Source of the DNA: Undaria pinnatifida
Lineage: Eukaryota; Sar; Phaeophyceae; Laminariales; Alariaceae
Direction of reading: 5' to 3'
Assembly (NCBI GenBank): GCA_012845835.1
Contig: JABAKD010000009.1
Coordinates: 7,653,413 to 7,717,412, forward strand
DNA: 64,000 nt
Shown: piece by piece, positions 10,691-23,200 of the stretch
Position numbering within the stretch: position 1 is the stretch's first letter
How the letters are laid out: every line of letters begins with the position of its first letter
The notes under the pieces: generated by a model
What the model was told of the DNA's origin: nothing
The model's input: only the letters and a program-made list of their open reading frames with translations
Databases searched by the model: none
Made by a program: the position numbers and the translations under genes

Positions 10691-13600
10691 GAAGGGAAGT
10701 CTACAGCGTGGGTCGGCGCTTAGGCTAGGGCTTGAGTCTTGGCTGCAGGTTGGGCCTGGATCGGTGAAGAAGTTGGGTTAAGGGTAGCACTGAGGCTGGG
10801 CGGGGAGTGTGATTTGAGTGGGGGCTGAGGCTGGGGCTTGGCTAAGGGCTAGGGCTGGGGCTGTTGTTAGGGTTGGGGTTGTGGTGGAGTTGAGACTGAG
10901 CTGGGGTTGGGGCTGGAGCCGAGGTTGGAGTAGAGGATGGGGCTCGAACTGGGGCCGCGGCTGTGGCTGGCGATGGAGCTGTGACTGGGGATGGAGCCGG
11001 GGCCGGGGCTGGAGCTGAAAGCATGCCCGAGGCTTCGATCGGGGCTGGAGCTGAGACTGAAGTCTGGCCTAGGGCTGGGGCTGGGGCTTGAGCCCCGACT
11101 GTTGGTGCAACCTGAGCCTGGGCTGTTGGTTTGGCCGTCGTCAGAGCTAACGGTTTGGGACTGGAGCAAGGCTAACGCTGGGTCTGCGGCTGGGTTTGAA
11201 GCTGGGTTAGGGCTAAGGTTGGGGCCGGGGCTGAGATAGGCGGTTGGGCTGAGGCTGGAGCTGTGGTTTGAGCCGTGGCTGGGTTGGGGCTCAGGCTGGG
11301 GCCAGAGCTCAGGCTAGGATTGGGGCTGCGGCTTGGACCGGTGCTGTACTTCGGCTTCGACTGAAGGTAAGTCTTCGGCGTGGATCAGCGCTTAAACTAG
11401 GTCTAGAACCTTGACTGGGGGTTGGGCTTGGGTCGGTGAACGAGTTGGGATTCGGGGGTAGAACTGGGACTGGCGCGGGGGTGTAATTTTGCGGGGATCG
11501 AGGCTGGGGTTTGGGTCAGGACCAGGGCCGGGGCTGTTGCTAGGGTTGGGGCTAAGTTGAAGTTGGGGGTGGAGCCGAGGCTGGGGTAGAGGATGCGGCT
11601 CCGGCTAGGACTGCGGTTGGCGCTGGCATTAGGGTTGGGGCTGAGTATGAAGCTGGGGCTGGGGCTAGAGGCGGGTCTGAGGCTTCGAGGCTGGGGCTGG
11701 GACTGAAGCCTGGCCTAGGACTTGCTTGAGCCTCGATGGGGCTGGGACTTGAGCCTCGACTGTAGGTGCGGCCTGAGCTTTGTCCGTTCGGGTTGGTCTT
11801 TGTCGGGGCTGAGGTTGGGGTTAGGGGTAAACCTGGGTCTACGTATGGGGCTGCGGTCGTGGCTATTGCCAGGTTTAGGGCCGAAGCTGGGTTAGGGTTG
11901 AAGTTGGAGCCGGGGCTGATATAGGGGGTAGCGCTAGGGCTGAGACCCGGGCTGGGATTGGGTTTGGGTTTGGGGCTGCGAGCTAGGATTGGGGTGGAAG
12001 TTGGTGCTTGGGCTTGGGTTGGGGCTTGGGCTTGGGCTGGGGATGCGGCTGTGGACGGGACGGGATCTGTGGGTAGAGTTTTGGCTGAAAATGAGTCTGA
12101 GGCGTGGGCCGGGGATTGGGTAGGATCCTGACCTCGGGAAAGGGCTAAGGCTGTAAGCGCGGATGGAGCTTCGGCTGGAGCCTGGGTTGGCGATTGGGCT
12201 TTGTTGGCGCTTGAGTTGGGGTTTCGGGTAAGGCTGAGGCTAAGGCTGGGGCTGGGGCTGAGCCTGGCCCTGGGGTCGGCGCTGGTGCTGGTGCTGGTAC
12301 CGGTTCTGGTGCTGGGCTGGGTTTGGGGTTGTAGCCGGGGCTAAGACACGGGACGAGGGTGAGTCTGGGGCCGGAGGTAGGGTTGGGGTTGGGGCTGAGG
12401 CTGAGGGTTGGAGCCGGGATTGGGGCGGGGGTGGGGGTGGTGCTAGTGCTGGTGCTGGTGCTGGTGCTGGTGCTGGTGCTGGGGCCGGGGTCGGAGATAA
12501 CGCTAGCGCCGGGGCTATGTCTGGGGCTTGCTTTTAGCGCCGCACTCTCGATACGGCGACAAAACGGTCGGGATTAGACTAGGATAATTTTAGGAGTTGG
12601 AAATGGGTTAAGGTGAGTGCTCGTCGTGGATCGGAGCTCAGGCTTGGGCTGGGACTTGGGCTGCGGGTGGGGTTGGGTCTGGGACTGAGTCGGATACTGG
12701 GGTTCGGCTTGAGGCTTGGGTCGGGGCTATAGCTGAAGCCTGTACGGGAGCTGGGGCTTTGGTCGGGGCTTGGATTGGTGTTGGGGATTGGGATGTGGCA
12801 GGGATAGGGATGACGTCTGGGTCGAGGTTATGGTTGGAACTGAGTCCGTGGTTTGAACTGGGATGGAGTTGTAAGTACTTGAGATTTTGGTAGGGGCTGG
12901 AACCTGAACTGGAGTCTGCGGCTGGGCTGATTGTGGGGCTTTGGCTGGGCGCTTTTCTCGAGGTTAGTGTGGGGCTTGGTTCGGGGTCGGGGCTGAGGTT
13001 GGAGCCTGGCGTAGGGGGTGGGCTGGGTCGAGAGCCTCGACTGAAGCTATAGCCTTGGCTGGACGTTGGGCTTAAGTCGTGGTTGAAAGCGGGGATCAGG
13101 GGTATGACTGTGGCTGGGGCCGAGGATGGGGCTTGAGTCGTGTTAGGGGCTGGGGCTTGGGTCAGGTCTTTGACTAGGGCTGGCGCTGGGGTTGGGGCTG
13201 GGGGTTTGGTTGGGGCTGGAGATGGGGCTGGCGTAGGGGATAGGACTTGGGTTAGGATTGGAGTTGGAGCTGGGGTTGGAGCTGGGGCTGGAGCTGGGGC
13301 TGGGGCTGGAGCTGGGGCTGGGGCTGGAGATGGGACTAGGGAAACGGCTGGGACTAAGACTGAGACTGAGGCTGCGGCTGGGGCTTGGGTCGTCGCCGGA
13401 GCTGGAGCATAGGCTGTAGCTGGGGCTTTGGGTCGGGGCTGGCGTTGGTCCTGGGGGCTGTGGCTGAAGCGGTGCTTGGACATGGGATGCTGGGATTGGA
13501 ACGACTGTGGCTTGGGTAGGAGATTGGACTGGAATTGGAACCTTGGGCTCGCGGTGGGGCCGGAGCCTGGGCTGGAGATTGGGCTAAGGTCGAAACTGGA

Positions 13601-16600
13601 GTTGGCGTTAGGAGCAAGACAGCGGTAGGGGCCGGGGATGGGGTTTGGGTCGGGGTTGAGGCGGAGAGTTGGATCAGGGCTTGGACCTGGGTTGAGGTTG
13701 GGCTAGGCTGAGGTTGAAAATGGGGCCGGGGTTGCGGTACGGGATGAGACTGAGGGAGGGGCCGGGGCTGGGACTGATGCTGGGGCAAAGGCTGGGGCTT
13801 GGACTGAGACTGGTACCCGGGTTAGGGCTGAAGCTGAGGTTGCGGCTGTTGCTATGTTGCTGAGGCTTTAGTTGTGATTGGGTTCGACACTAGGGCTAAG
13901 GCTGGGGCTGCGGCTGAGACCAGAGCTGGGGCTGGGGCTGGGGCTTGGGCCGGGACTGAGAACGGGGTTGAGGACAAGGTTAGTACTGAGATTTGGCGTA
14001 GTTTTTGGGTCGGGGATACGGGCTCGACGTGGACGAGAGGTAGGTATGCCGAAGCCGGGGATGGGGTTTGGGTCCGGATCAGGACTGGGGATGAGTCGGA
14101 GGCTGGAGCTGGAACTCCGGCGTTTGTAGGGGCTGAGACTGGAGCTGGAGTCGGAGGCTGGAGCTGAGATTCAACCTGATGTGGGTCTGAGGCTTGCGTC
14201 GGGGTTGAACCTGGGACTGGAGCTTGGTCTAGGGTTCAGACTGGAGCTGGAGCCTCGGCTAGAGCTGCGACTTGAGCCTGGGTGCGTTGTTGAACCTTTT
14301 GTCAGGACTGGAGGTGGGGTTAGCCTTAAGACTGGGGCTGGGGCTAGGGCTGGGGTTAGGGCTGGGGCTGGGGCTGAGGCGGGGGCTGGGGCTGGCATTA
14401 GGACTGGGGCTGGGGCTGAGGTTGGGGCTGGGGCTGATATGGGGTTTGGGGCTGGGGCTGAGGTTGGGGTTGGGGCTGGGACGGGGTCTGGGGTCTGGGG
14501 TCTGGGGCTGGGGCTTGAGCTGGGGTCCGGGATGAGGCTGGGATTGAGACTGGGGGCTGGTGCCTGGGCCGTAACTGGATCTTGGTCATAAAGTGAGTCA
14601 GCGGCGTGGGTCGGGGCTGGGGTTGGGGGTGGAGCCTGTGTTGGGCGTTGGACTTGGGTCGGGGAAGGAGCTGGGGTTTAGGATAGAACTGGGGCTGGGG
14701 CCGGGGATGGTGATTTTGTTGGTATTGGGGCTAGGGCTTGGCTCAGGGCTTGGACTGGGACTAGGGCTGGGGCTGAGCCGGAGTTTGGGTTGGGGCTGGC
14801 GCTGGGGCTAGGGTACGGGCTGGGGCTTGGACTGGGGCCGGGGCTGTGACTGTTAATAGGACCTTGGCCGGAGCTGGAGTCTGGGGCTCAGGCTAAGACC
14901 GTGGCAGGAGCTGGGGCTCGGGCTGGGGCTGGGGTTGGGGTTGGGGCCTGGGCTGGAATAGGGGATGGGCTGGCGTTGGTATCGGAGCGGGGATTAGGGT
15001 TTTGGGTGACGCTTGGGCTGGGGTTGGGGCGGGGGCTGGGGCTGGGGCAGGGTTGGGGCTGGGTACAGGATTATGGTTGCTGCTGCGACTCAGTGTGAGT
15101 TTGCGGCGTGGGTCGGGACTGGGGCGAGCCTGGCCTGAGGCTAGTGCAGGGGCTGGAGCCTCGACTGGAGGTGCGGCCGGAGCCTAGGCGCTGGCGGTTG
15201 GGTCTTTGTCAGGACTGATAGTTGAGGTTTTGTCGGGGCTGGAATTTGGTTAGGGGTACGATTGAGACTGGGGCTGGGGTCGGCATTGAGGCTTTGGCTG
15301 GGGTTGGCGCTGGGGCCGCGCTGGGGTTGGAGTTGGGGCTGGGGCCGGGGCTGGGGAAGGAGGTGAGGCTGGGGCTGAGGCCGCGGCTGGGGTTGGCGCT
15401 AGGGCTGGGGCTGGGGCTGGGGCTTGGGCTGGGGCTTGGGCTGGGGCTGGGGCTAGGATGGAGGCTGGAGCTGGCACTTGAGCTGGGGCTGGGCCTGGGT
15501 TGGGGCTGAGGTTGGGGATGGCGCTGGGGTCGGAGCTGAGGCCTGTCCTTGGGCTGAAGGTGAGGTGCGACCTGATTCGGGAATGGCGCTCGGACTGAAG
15601 CCTGGGCTGGAGGTTGAACATAGATCGGGATAGTAGTTGTGATTATGGGTAGGATCTGGGCTGGCGTGGAAAATGGGGTTTGAGTTTGGGTTGGGGCTGG
15701 AGCTTTGGTTAGTCCTAAGCTGAGGCTGTTGCTAGGGCTGGAGCTGGGGTTGGCGTCTGGGCTGGGGTTGAGTATGGGGCTCGGGCTGGGGCCGGGGTTT
15801 TTGCTGGAGGTGAGGCTGGAGTTGGGGCGGCTGCGGCTGGGATTGGGACTGGCGCTAGGGCTGAGTCTGGGACTGGGATTGGGGCTTGGGGTGAGGCTAG
15901 GGGAATGGCTTCCGCTGAGCCTGAGACTGTGGCTGCGGCTAGGGCTTAGATAGGGACTGAACTTCGATCAAGGCTAAAGCTGGGGCTTTGTTCGGGGCTG
16001 GGGCGGTGTTGAGGGGCTGGATCCAGGGCTAGGGATTGAGTTTGGGTCGGGTTTAAATATGGGACTGGGGATGGGACGGATACGGGGACTGGCGTTGGGC
16101 CTTTGGTCAGGGCTGGAGCTGGGGCCTGGGCTGGAGCTTGGGTTGAGGCTGTGGCTGTGGCTGAGGCTTTGGCTGGGGCTGGAGTTGAAGTAGGGCTGGT
16201 GCTGGAGATGGTGCCAAGGCTGGGACTGGGGTTGAGGCTGAGATAGAGGCTGTGCTGGGGCCTGGATCGGGACTGAGGCCGGGGTTGAGGAGATGTTGGA
16301 ACCGCGGCTGGGTATGTGGTTTGCGTCGAGGACAGGACTTCGGCGGGGTCATGGAGTAGGTATGTTGGAGATGGAGATGGTGTGTGGGTCGGTGTCAAGG
16401 GCCGAGGCTGGGTCGAGCGCTGGGTATGGGCGGCTAAGGTTGAGACTGCGGCTATGGAAGGGGCTGGGTCTGGAGCTGGAGCCGGGGGTTCGGGCTAGGA
16501 TTCGTATGGGAGGTGAGTCTAAGGTTTTGGTTGGGCTGGAGCTGGGACTGGAGCTGGGGCTGGAGCCTGGTCTAGGGCTGGGGCGGGGACTAGCCCCTCG

Positions 16601-16710
16601 GTTGAAGCTGATGTTGGAGCGTGGGTTGGTTTCTGGACCTTTGTCGGGGCGAGAGTTGAGGTTAGGGGTAAGACTGGAACTTGGGTTGGGGCTGGGGCTA
16701 GGCTCGGAGA

Positions 16711-16814
16711 TGTGGCTGTGGCTGTGGCTGTGGCTGTGGCTGTGGCTGTGGCTGTGGCTGTGGCTGTAGCTGTGGCTGTGGCTGTGGCTGTGGCTGTGGC
16801 TGTAGCTGTGGCTG
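16711..16814 (+). repeat. Near-perfect (GGCTGT)n run, second block
   Basis: About 17 GGCTGT units with GTAGCT variants near 16766 and 16802. Same word and similar length as the block at 10586, about 6 kb away in the same array. Confidence 0.9.
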
Positions 16815-19800
16815 ATTGGGGTCGGGGCCGGGGCTGCGGTTGGGGATGGGGCTGGGGTCGAAGCTCGGGTTAGGGCTAGAGGTCGGGCTGAGGTTGGGAC
16901 TTGGGTGGAGGCTGGGGTTGGAGCTTGGGCCGTAACAGAGATTCGGGTTTAAGGTAAGTCTGCGGTGTGGGTTGGGATTGGCACGGGGGCTGCAGACTGG
17001 ACTGGAGGTTGGGTTCGGTTGGGGAAGGAGTTGGAGTTACAGGTAAGACTGGGGGTGTGGCCGGGAATGGTGTTAGCGTGGGGATTAGGGCTAGGGATCG
17101 GGTCAGGCCTTGTGCTGGCACTGGGGATCTAGGGCTGAGCGGGGGGTTGAGTTGGGGCTGGCGCTGCAGATGGTGCAGGGCTTGGGGCTTGAGGTGGGAC
17201 TGGGGCTGGGACTGGGACTCGGGCTGAGGCGGGGGCTGAGGCGGGGGCTGAGGCGGCGGCTAGGGCTGGGGTTGAAGCTGATGCTGGGCTGGAGCTGGGG
17301 CTGGGTACCAGGCTGGGACTAAGACGGGCTCTTTGGTTGGGGTTAACGTTAAGGATGAGGCTAGGGAAAGAGTTCGCGCCGAGGCTAAAACTAGGGGTGC
17401 GGCTTCGGCTTAGGTCGGAACTCGAGCTCGAGCTGGAGCTGGGGCTTTGGTCGGGGTTGGGGTTGGGGTTGGTGTTGGGGCTTGGGGCTGGAACTGAGGA
17501 TAGAGGCCGGTTGGGGATCAAATATGGGACTGGGGCTAGGGCTGGGGATGAGGCGGGTACTGGGGCTGAGGTCGGGGTTTGGTTCGGTCCTGGGGTTGGT
17601 GTTTGGGATCGGATTGTGGCCGGAGATAGGGATGGGTTTTGGGTCGGTGTTAAGGCTGGGGCTGGATCGGAGGCTGGGAATGGAGCGCTGGGGTTGGGAC
17701 TGTAGCCTGGGCTGAGGCAGGCACTATACCTGGAGCGTGGGACTGGGGATGGGCCTGGGGCTTTAGGTTAGGGCTGGGGCTTGGGCTAGGGCTGGAGATG
17801 TGACTGGGACTGGGGCTGAGGCTGGGGCTGAGGCCGGGTCTGGGTCTGGGTCTGGGACTGGGGCTTAGAGATTGGAGCCTGGCCTAGGGTTGGGCCTGGG
17901 GCTGGAGCCTGAGCTGGAGCTGTGACTGGAGCCTTGGTTGGAGGTTGGGTGTGAGTCGGGACTGGATGTGTGGTTAGAGATGCGACTGTGCCGGGGGTCG
18001 GGGATGGGGTTTGGGTCGGGTTTGGGGCTCGGGCTTGGATCAGGGCTCGTGCTGGGACTGGGGCTGGGATTAGGGCTGGAGGTTTGGTTGGTGCTGGGGC
18101 CGGTGTAGGTGATGAAGCTTGGGCTGTGGATGAGGTTGGGGGTGGGCGTGGGGCTGGGGCTGGGGCTGGGGCTGAGACTGGGGATGGGGACTAGACTGAA
18201 ACCGAGGCTGGGGATGGGGCTTTGACCGGGACTGGGGCAGGGGTTGAGGGACATGTCTGGGGCCGGCGCTGGGGGCGGAGTTTGGGTCGGGGATAAGGCT
18301 TTGGCGGGGGCGGGGGATAGGTATGCCAAAGATGGAGATGCGGGTTGATCGGGGTCACGGCTGAGGCTGAATCGGGGACTGGCCGTAGGTGGCTTGGGCT
18401 GGGATTGCGGCTTTGAGCTGGGACTGGAGCTAGAGTCGGGGGCAGGCTCTGGGATTCGGAGGTGAGTCTGAGGCTTGTGTTGGGGCTGAGGCTGGGGCTG
18501 GAGTCGTGTCCAGGGCTGAGGCTTGGGACAGAGCCTCGGCTGGAGCTGCGGTGAATCCCAGGTTGGTTGTTGGGTCTTCGTCGGGGCTGAAGTTGGGGTT
18601 AGAGGTAAAACTGGGCTTGGGGTTGGAGATTTGGTTGCGACTGGGGCTGGGACCGCGGAGTTGTGTTCTGGGGCTAGGCCTTCGGTAAGGTCTTGGATTG
18701 GGGTTGGAGCTGACCTGGAGATTAAGTTGGGGCTAGCGCAGGGGCTGGTTTAGGCGTTGGGGCTTGGGGTGGGGTTGGGACTGGGACTGGGGCTATTGGT
18801 GGGGTTTGGGCTGAGGCTGAGGCCGGGGCAGGGGCTGGGGCTGGGACTGAGGCTGGGGCAGGGGCAGGGGCTGGGGCTGGGGATGGAACTGAAGCTAGCA
18901 CTGAGACTGAGGTTGGGGCTGGGGCGCGGGTTGGGGATGGGACTGGGGCCGGGGTTGTGACTGGGGCTGGACACAACGTGAGTTTGTGGCGTGGTTCGGG
19001 GGTGGGGCTGGGGCGCGAGCCTGGCCTGGCGTTAGCGCTGGGGCTAAGCCTCGGCTGGAGGTGCGGCTGAAGCCTGGACTGACAGTTGGGTATTTGTCGA
19101 GGTTGGAACTGGAGTTAGGTGTACCACTGGGGCTGGGGTTGAGGTCGGAGCTGCGGTTGGGTGTGGGGCCAGGGCTTGGGATGGGGCTGGGTTAAATCCG
19201 GGGCTAGGATAGGAGATGGGGCTAGGGCTGGAGCCGGTGCTGGAGTTGGCACTAGCGGTGGTGGGGCTGAGAGTGGGGCTGGGGCTGAGGCGGTGGCTAG
19301 GGCTAGGGCTTGGGCTGGGAATGGGACTGGAGTGGGGCTAGGGTTGAGGTTGGCGCTGGGCCCGGGACTGTGGCTGTTGCTTCGGCTGAACGTGGGTTTG
19401 TGGCGTGAGTCGGGAATGGGGCTCGGACTGTAGTCTGGCCTGGAAGTTGGGCTTGGGTCGAAGAAGGAGTTGGGTTTAAGGGTAGAATGGAGCGCGGGGA
19501 ATCGGGTTTGGGCCGGAACTGGGGCTGGAGTTTGGGTCAGACCTAGGACTGCCACTGAGCTGGGGTTGGGGTTGACGTCTGGGCTGGAGTGGAGAACAAG
19601 TCTCGAGCTAGGGCCGGGGCTTTGGCTGGAGACGGGGCCTGGTTTGGGGCTGCGGCTGCGGCTGGGCCTCGGGCTAGGACTGGATCTAGGACTAGGAAAG
19701 GGGCTGGAGATGAGGCTAGGGGAAGAGCTTGGGCTGAGGCTGAGACTATGGCTTGGGTCATGGCTCGAGCTGGGGCTTTGGTCTGGGTGGGTGTTCGGGG

Positions 19801-20043
19801 CTGGAACTGGGGCTGGAGATAGCGTTTGCGTAGAGGTTAAAGATGGGGCTGGGGCTGGGACTGGGGCGGATACTGGGATTGGGGTTGGGGCTTAGGGTCG
19901 GGGTTGGGGACGGGACTAGGCGGGTTGTAATTTGGGCCAGGGCTGGGGTAGGGTCTGGGTCTGGGTCTTGGCCTGGAGCCTTGGGTGGAGGTTGGTCTTA
20001 GATCGGGGCTGGGGTTGGGGTAGGAGTATGACTGGGGACGCGC

Positions 20044-20255
20044 GCTACGATAGAGGTTGCACTTTTAGGCTTTTTGGTTTTCAGGATGACGGACCTCCTT
20101 CACCAAAAATCGTCGGAAATAGGCCATTTTTTTCCATGATTCTCGTTGTGTACCTAGACCATGAAGTTTTTCATCCGGTAGCAGTTTTATTTCTCCCTAA
20201 AACAGCTCTCAAATTGAGGAACGTCAGAAAAAAAGTGGTGCACCTCTATCGTAGC
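20044..20255. mobile_element. MITE family C inserted in the G-rich array
   Basis: A 212-bp non-G-rich island with inverted termini: left GCTACGATAGAGGTTGCAC, right GTGCACCTCTATCGTAGC. ACGCG occurs just outside both ends (left ...GGGGACGCGC, right ACGCGTC) and may be a short target duplication, though the exact boundary is ambiguous by a base or two. No protein is encoded. The terminal core CTACGATAG is shared with MITE family A. Confidence 0.85.
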
Positions 20256-23200
20256 ACGCGTCTGGGTTGGGGCCGGGAAAGGGTTTTCGGTCGGTCCTCG
20301 GGCTGGGTTTTGGTTCAGGGTTTAATCTCGGGTTGGGGCTGGGACTGCGTTGAGGTAAAGCTGGGGTAGGCGACGCGTAAGGGGCGAGGCTGGGACTGGG
20401 GCTGAGGTTGGGGTTGGGATGGTACTGGGGCTCGCGTGGGGTCGGGGCTGGGGCTATGGCTGGAACTGGGCCTGCGAGCCGGGCCGTGGTCTGGAGCCGG
20501 GGCTGGGGCTGGATCTGGGATTGGGGCTGGGCCAAGGGCTGGAGCTGGATTTTTTTCGGGGGATGAGACGAAGGCTGGAGCTGGGGTTGTGGCTGGGGTT
20601 GTGGCTGGGGCTGAGGCTGAGGCTGAGACCGGGTCTGGGGCTGGCGCTGGAGTCTGGGCTGGGGGTGGGGCTTGGCTCGGGGCTTGGGCTGGGGGTGAGG
20701 ACAAGAACGGGGCCTGGACTGAGAATGGGGTTGCCGTCGGGGTTAGGGCTTGGGTGGAGGCGGGGGGTAAGTATACCGGATATGGGCATGGGGTTTGGGT
20801 CGAAGTCAGGACCGCGGCTGAGTCGGGGGCTGGGTATGGGAGGCTGGGGCTGGGGCTGCGACTTTTGTAGGGCTAGAACTGGAGCTGGAGCCTGAGACTG
20901 GAGCTTGGGCTGGAAGTGAGTCTGAGGCTTGAGTCGGAGCTAAGACTTGGGCGGGAGCCTCGGGTTAAGGTGTGGCTGGAACTCGGGTAGTGCGTGGGCT
21001 AGTGTTGGGGCTAGACTTGGGGTTAGGGGTAAGACGAAGGCTGACGCTGGGGCTGGGGCTAGGGCTGGGGTCGGGGCCGGAGCTGGGGCTTGGGCTGGGC
21101 TTAGGCTGAGGTTGGGGCTGGGATTAGGGTTGAGATTGGAGTCGGGGTCGCGACTAGGATAGGGCTAACGCTACGGCAGCGTCGGGGACTGAGGTGGGGG
21201 CTGAGGGTGGCGCTGAGTGTAGGGCTGGTGCCAGAACTGGAGCTGGGGCTGAGGCTGGGGCGTTGTCGCGGGGAGGGGCTGGGATAGGGCTGCAATTGGG
21301 GCCGGGACTTGGCTACGGGCTGGGACTGGGGCTGCGGCTCGGGCTGGGACTGGGGCTGAGACTGGGTTTGGGGCTTGGGCTGGAGCGTTGGCTAAAGTTT
21401 GGCCTTAGATTGGGGCTGGAGTTAGGCGGATAACTGGGGTTGGGACCGGGGATGGGGTTTGAGTAGGGGCTATAGATGGGGCTGGGGCTGGTGCTGGGGC
21501 TGGGGTTGGGGCTGGGCCTGGGCCTGAGGCAGACCCGGCTGGGGTTGAGGCATAGGCGGGGGCTTGGGCCGGGGCTGGCCTGGGGGCGTAGTTGGGGCCG
21601 GGATTGGGGTAGGGACTCAGGCTTCGGCCTGGGCTGGAGCTGGGGCTGGGGTTGGAGCTGAGGCTGGTGCTTAGTCTGGAGCCTTGGCTGGAGGTTGGTC
21701 TTAGGGCGGGGTTGTCGTTAGGGTTAGAAGTATGACTGGAGTTGGGGCCGGGGATGAGGTTTAGGTCGGGCTTGGAACTGGGTATTGGGTCAGGTGTTAG
21801 TCTAGGGCTGGGGCTGGGGCTTGGTTGGGGTTAGTGTTGGGACCGGGGGCGCGCAAGGCATGAGGCTGAGGCTGGGGCTGGGGTTGGGACTTAGGCTGGT
21901 ACTGGGTCAGGGCCTGGGTCTGGGCTACGGCTAGTACTGGGTCTGGGACTACGGCTAGTGCTGGGTCTGGGTCCGGGTCTGGGGATGAGACGAAGGCTGG
22001 GGTTGGGGCTACAGCTGGCCTGGGGCTGGGTCTGGGTCTGGGGCTGAGGCTTAGGCCAAGACTGGGTCTGGGGCTGGGGCTTCGATCGGGGCTGGAGTTG
22101 GAGTCTGGGCTGGAGCTGGGGTTTGGGTCGGGGCTGGGGCTGGGGTTGGAGACAAGGCCGGGACCTGGGCTGAGGATGGGATTTCGGTCGGGATTAAGGC
22201 TTGGGTGGAGGCGAGGGGTAGGTATGCCGGATATGGGGATGGATTTTGGGTCGGAGTCAGGACTGCGGCTGGGTCGGGGGCTGGTTATGGGAGGCTGGGG
22301 CTGGGAATGCGTATTTCATAGGGGATGGGACTGGAACTGGAGTAGTCCGGGGCTAGGGCTTGGGCTGGCAGTGATTCGGAGGCTTGAGTCGAGGCTCTGG
22401 CTGGGGCAAGAGCCTCGGGTTGAGGTACGACTGGAGCCCGGGCTGGTGCTTGGGCTACTATCTGAGCTGGAGTTGGGGTCAGGGGTAAGATTAGGGCTGG
22501 AGCTGGGTCTGGGGTCGGGGCTGCGTCTGGAGTCGGGGCTGGGGCTGGGGTTGAGACAGAGACTTGGGCTGGGGTTGGGGTTGGGGTTGGGGTTGGGGTT
22601 GGAGCCGCGGCTAGGATAGGGGATGATGCTGGGGCGGGGGCTGGGGCTGGGTTTGGGGCTGGGGTTGGGGCTAGAGCTGGGGCTTTGGTTGAGGGAAGGG
22701 CTGTGATGGGGTTGCAGTTGGGGCCGGGGCTGGGTTGGAAACTGAGACTGGGACTGCGGCTGCGGCTCGTGCCGGGGCGGGAGCTGAGGCTGGGTCTGGG
22801 TTTGGGACTTAGGCTGGAGCGTTGGCTGGGGGTTGGTTGTGGATTGAGGCTGAGGTTGGGGTTTGGCGTACGACTGGATTTGGGGTTGGGATTGGCGTTT
22901 TGGGTCGGGGCTTAGGTCAAGTCTTGGGTCGGGGTTTGATTTCGGGCTGAGGCTAGGCCTCGGTTGGGGTTGAGTTTGGGCCGGGGCTGCAGTAGGGGAT
23001 GAGGCTGGGACGGGGGCTGCGACTGGAGCCAACACTGGGACCGAGGCTTGGGCTGAGACTAAGGCGCGAGAAGGGGCTGGTGCTGGTGTTGGTTCTGGTG
23101 CTAGTGCTAGGATTACGGCCGCGGATGCGGCCAGGGCTAGAGTTGTGGTTGAAGGTGAGACCGGGGCTGGGGCTAGGGCCTCGATCGGGCTTGGAGCTGG

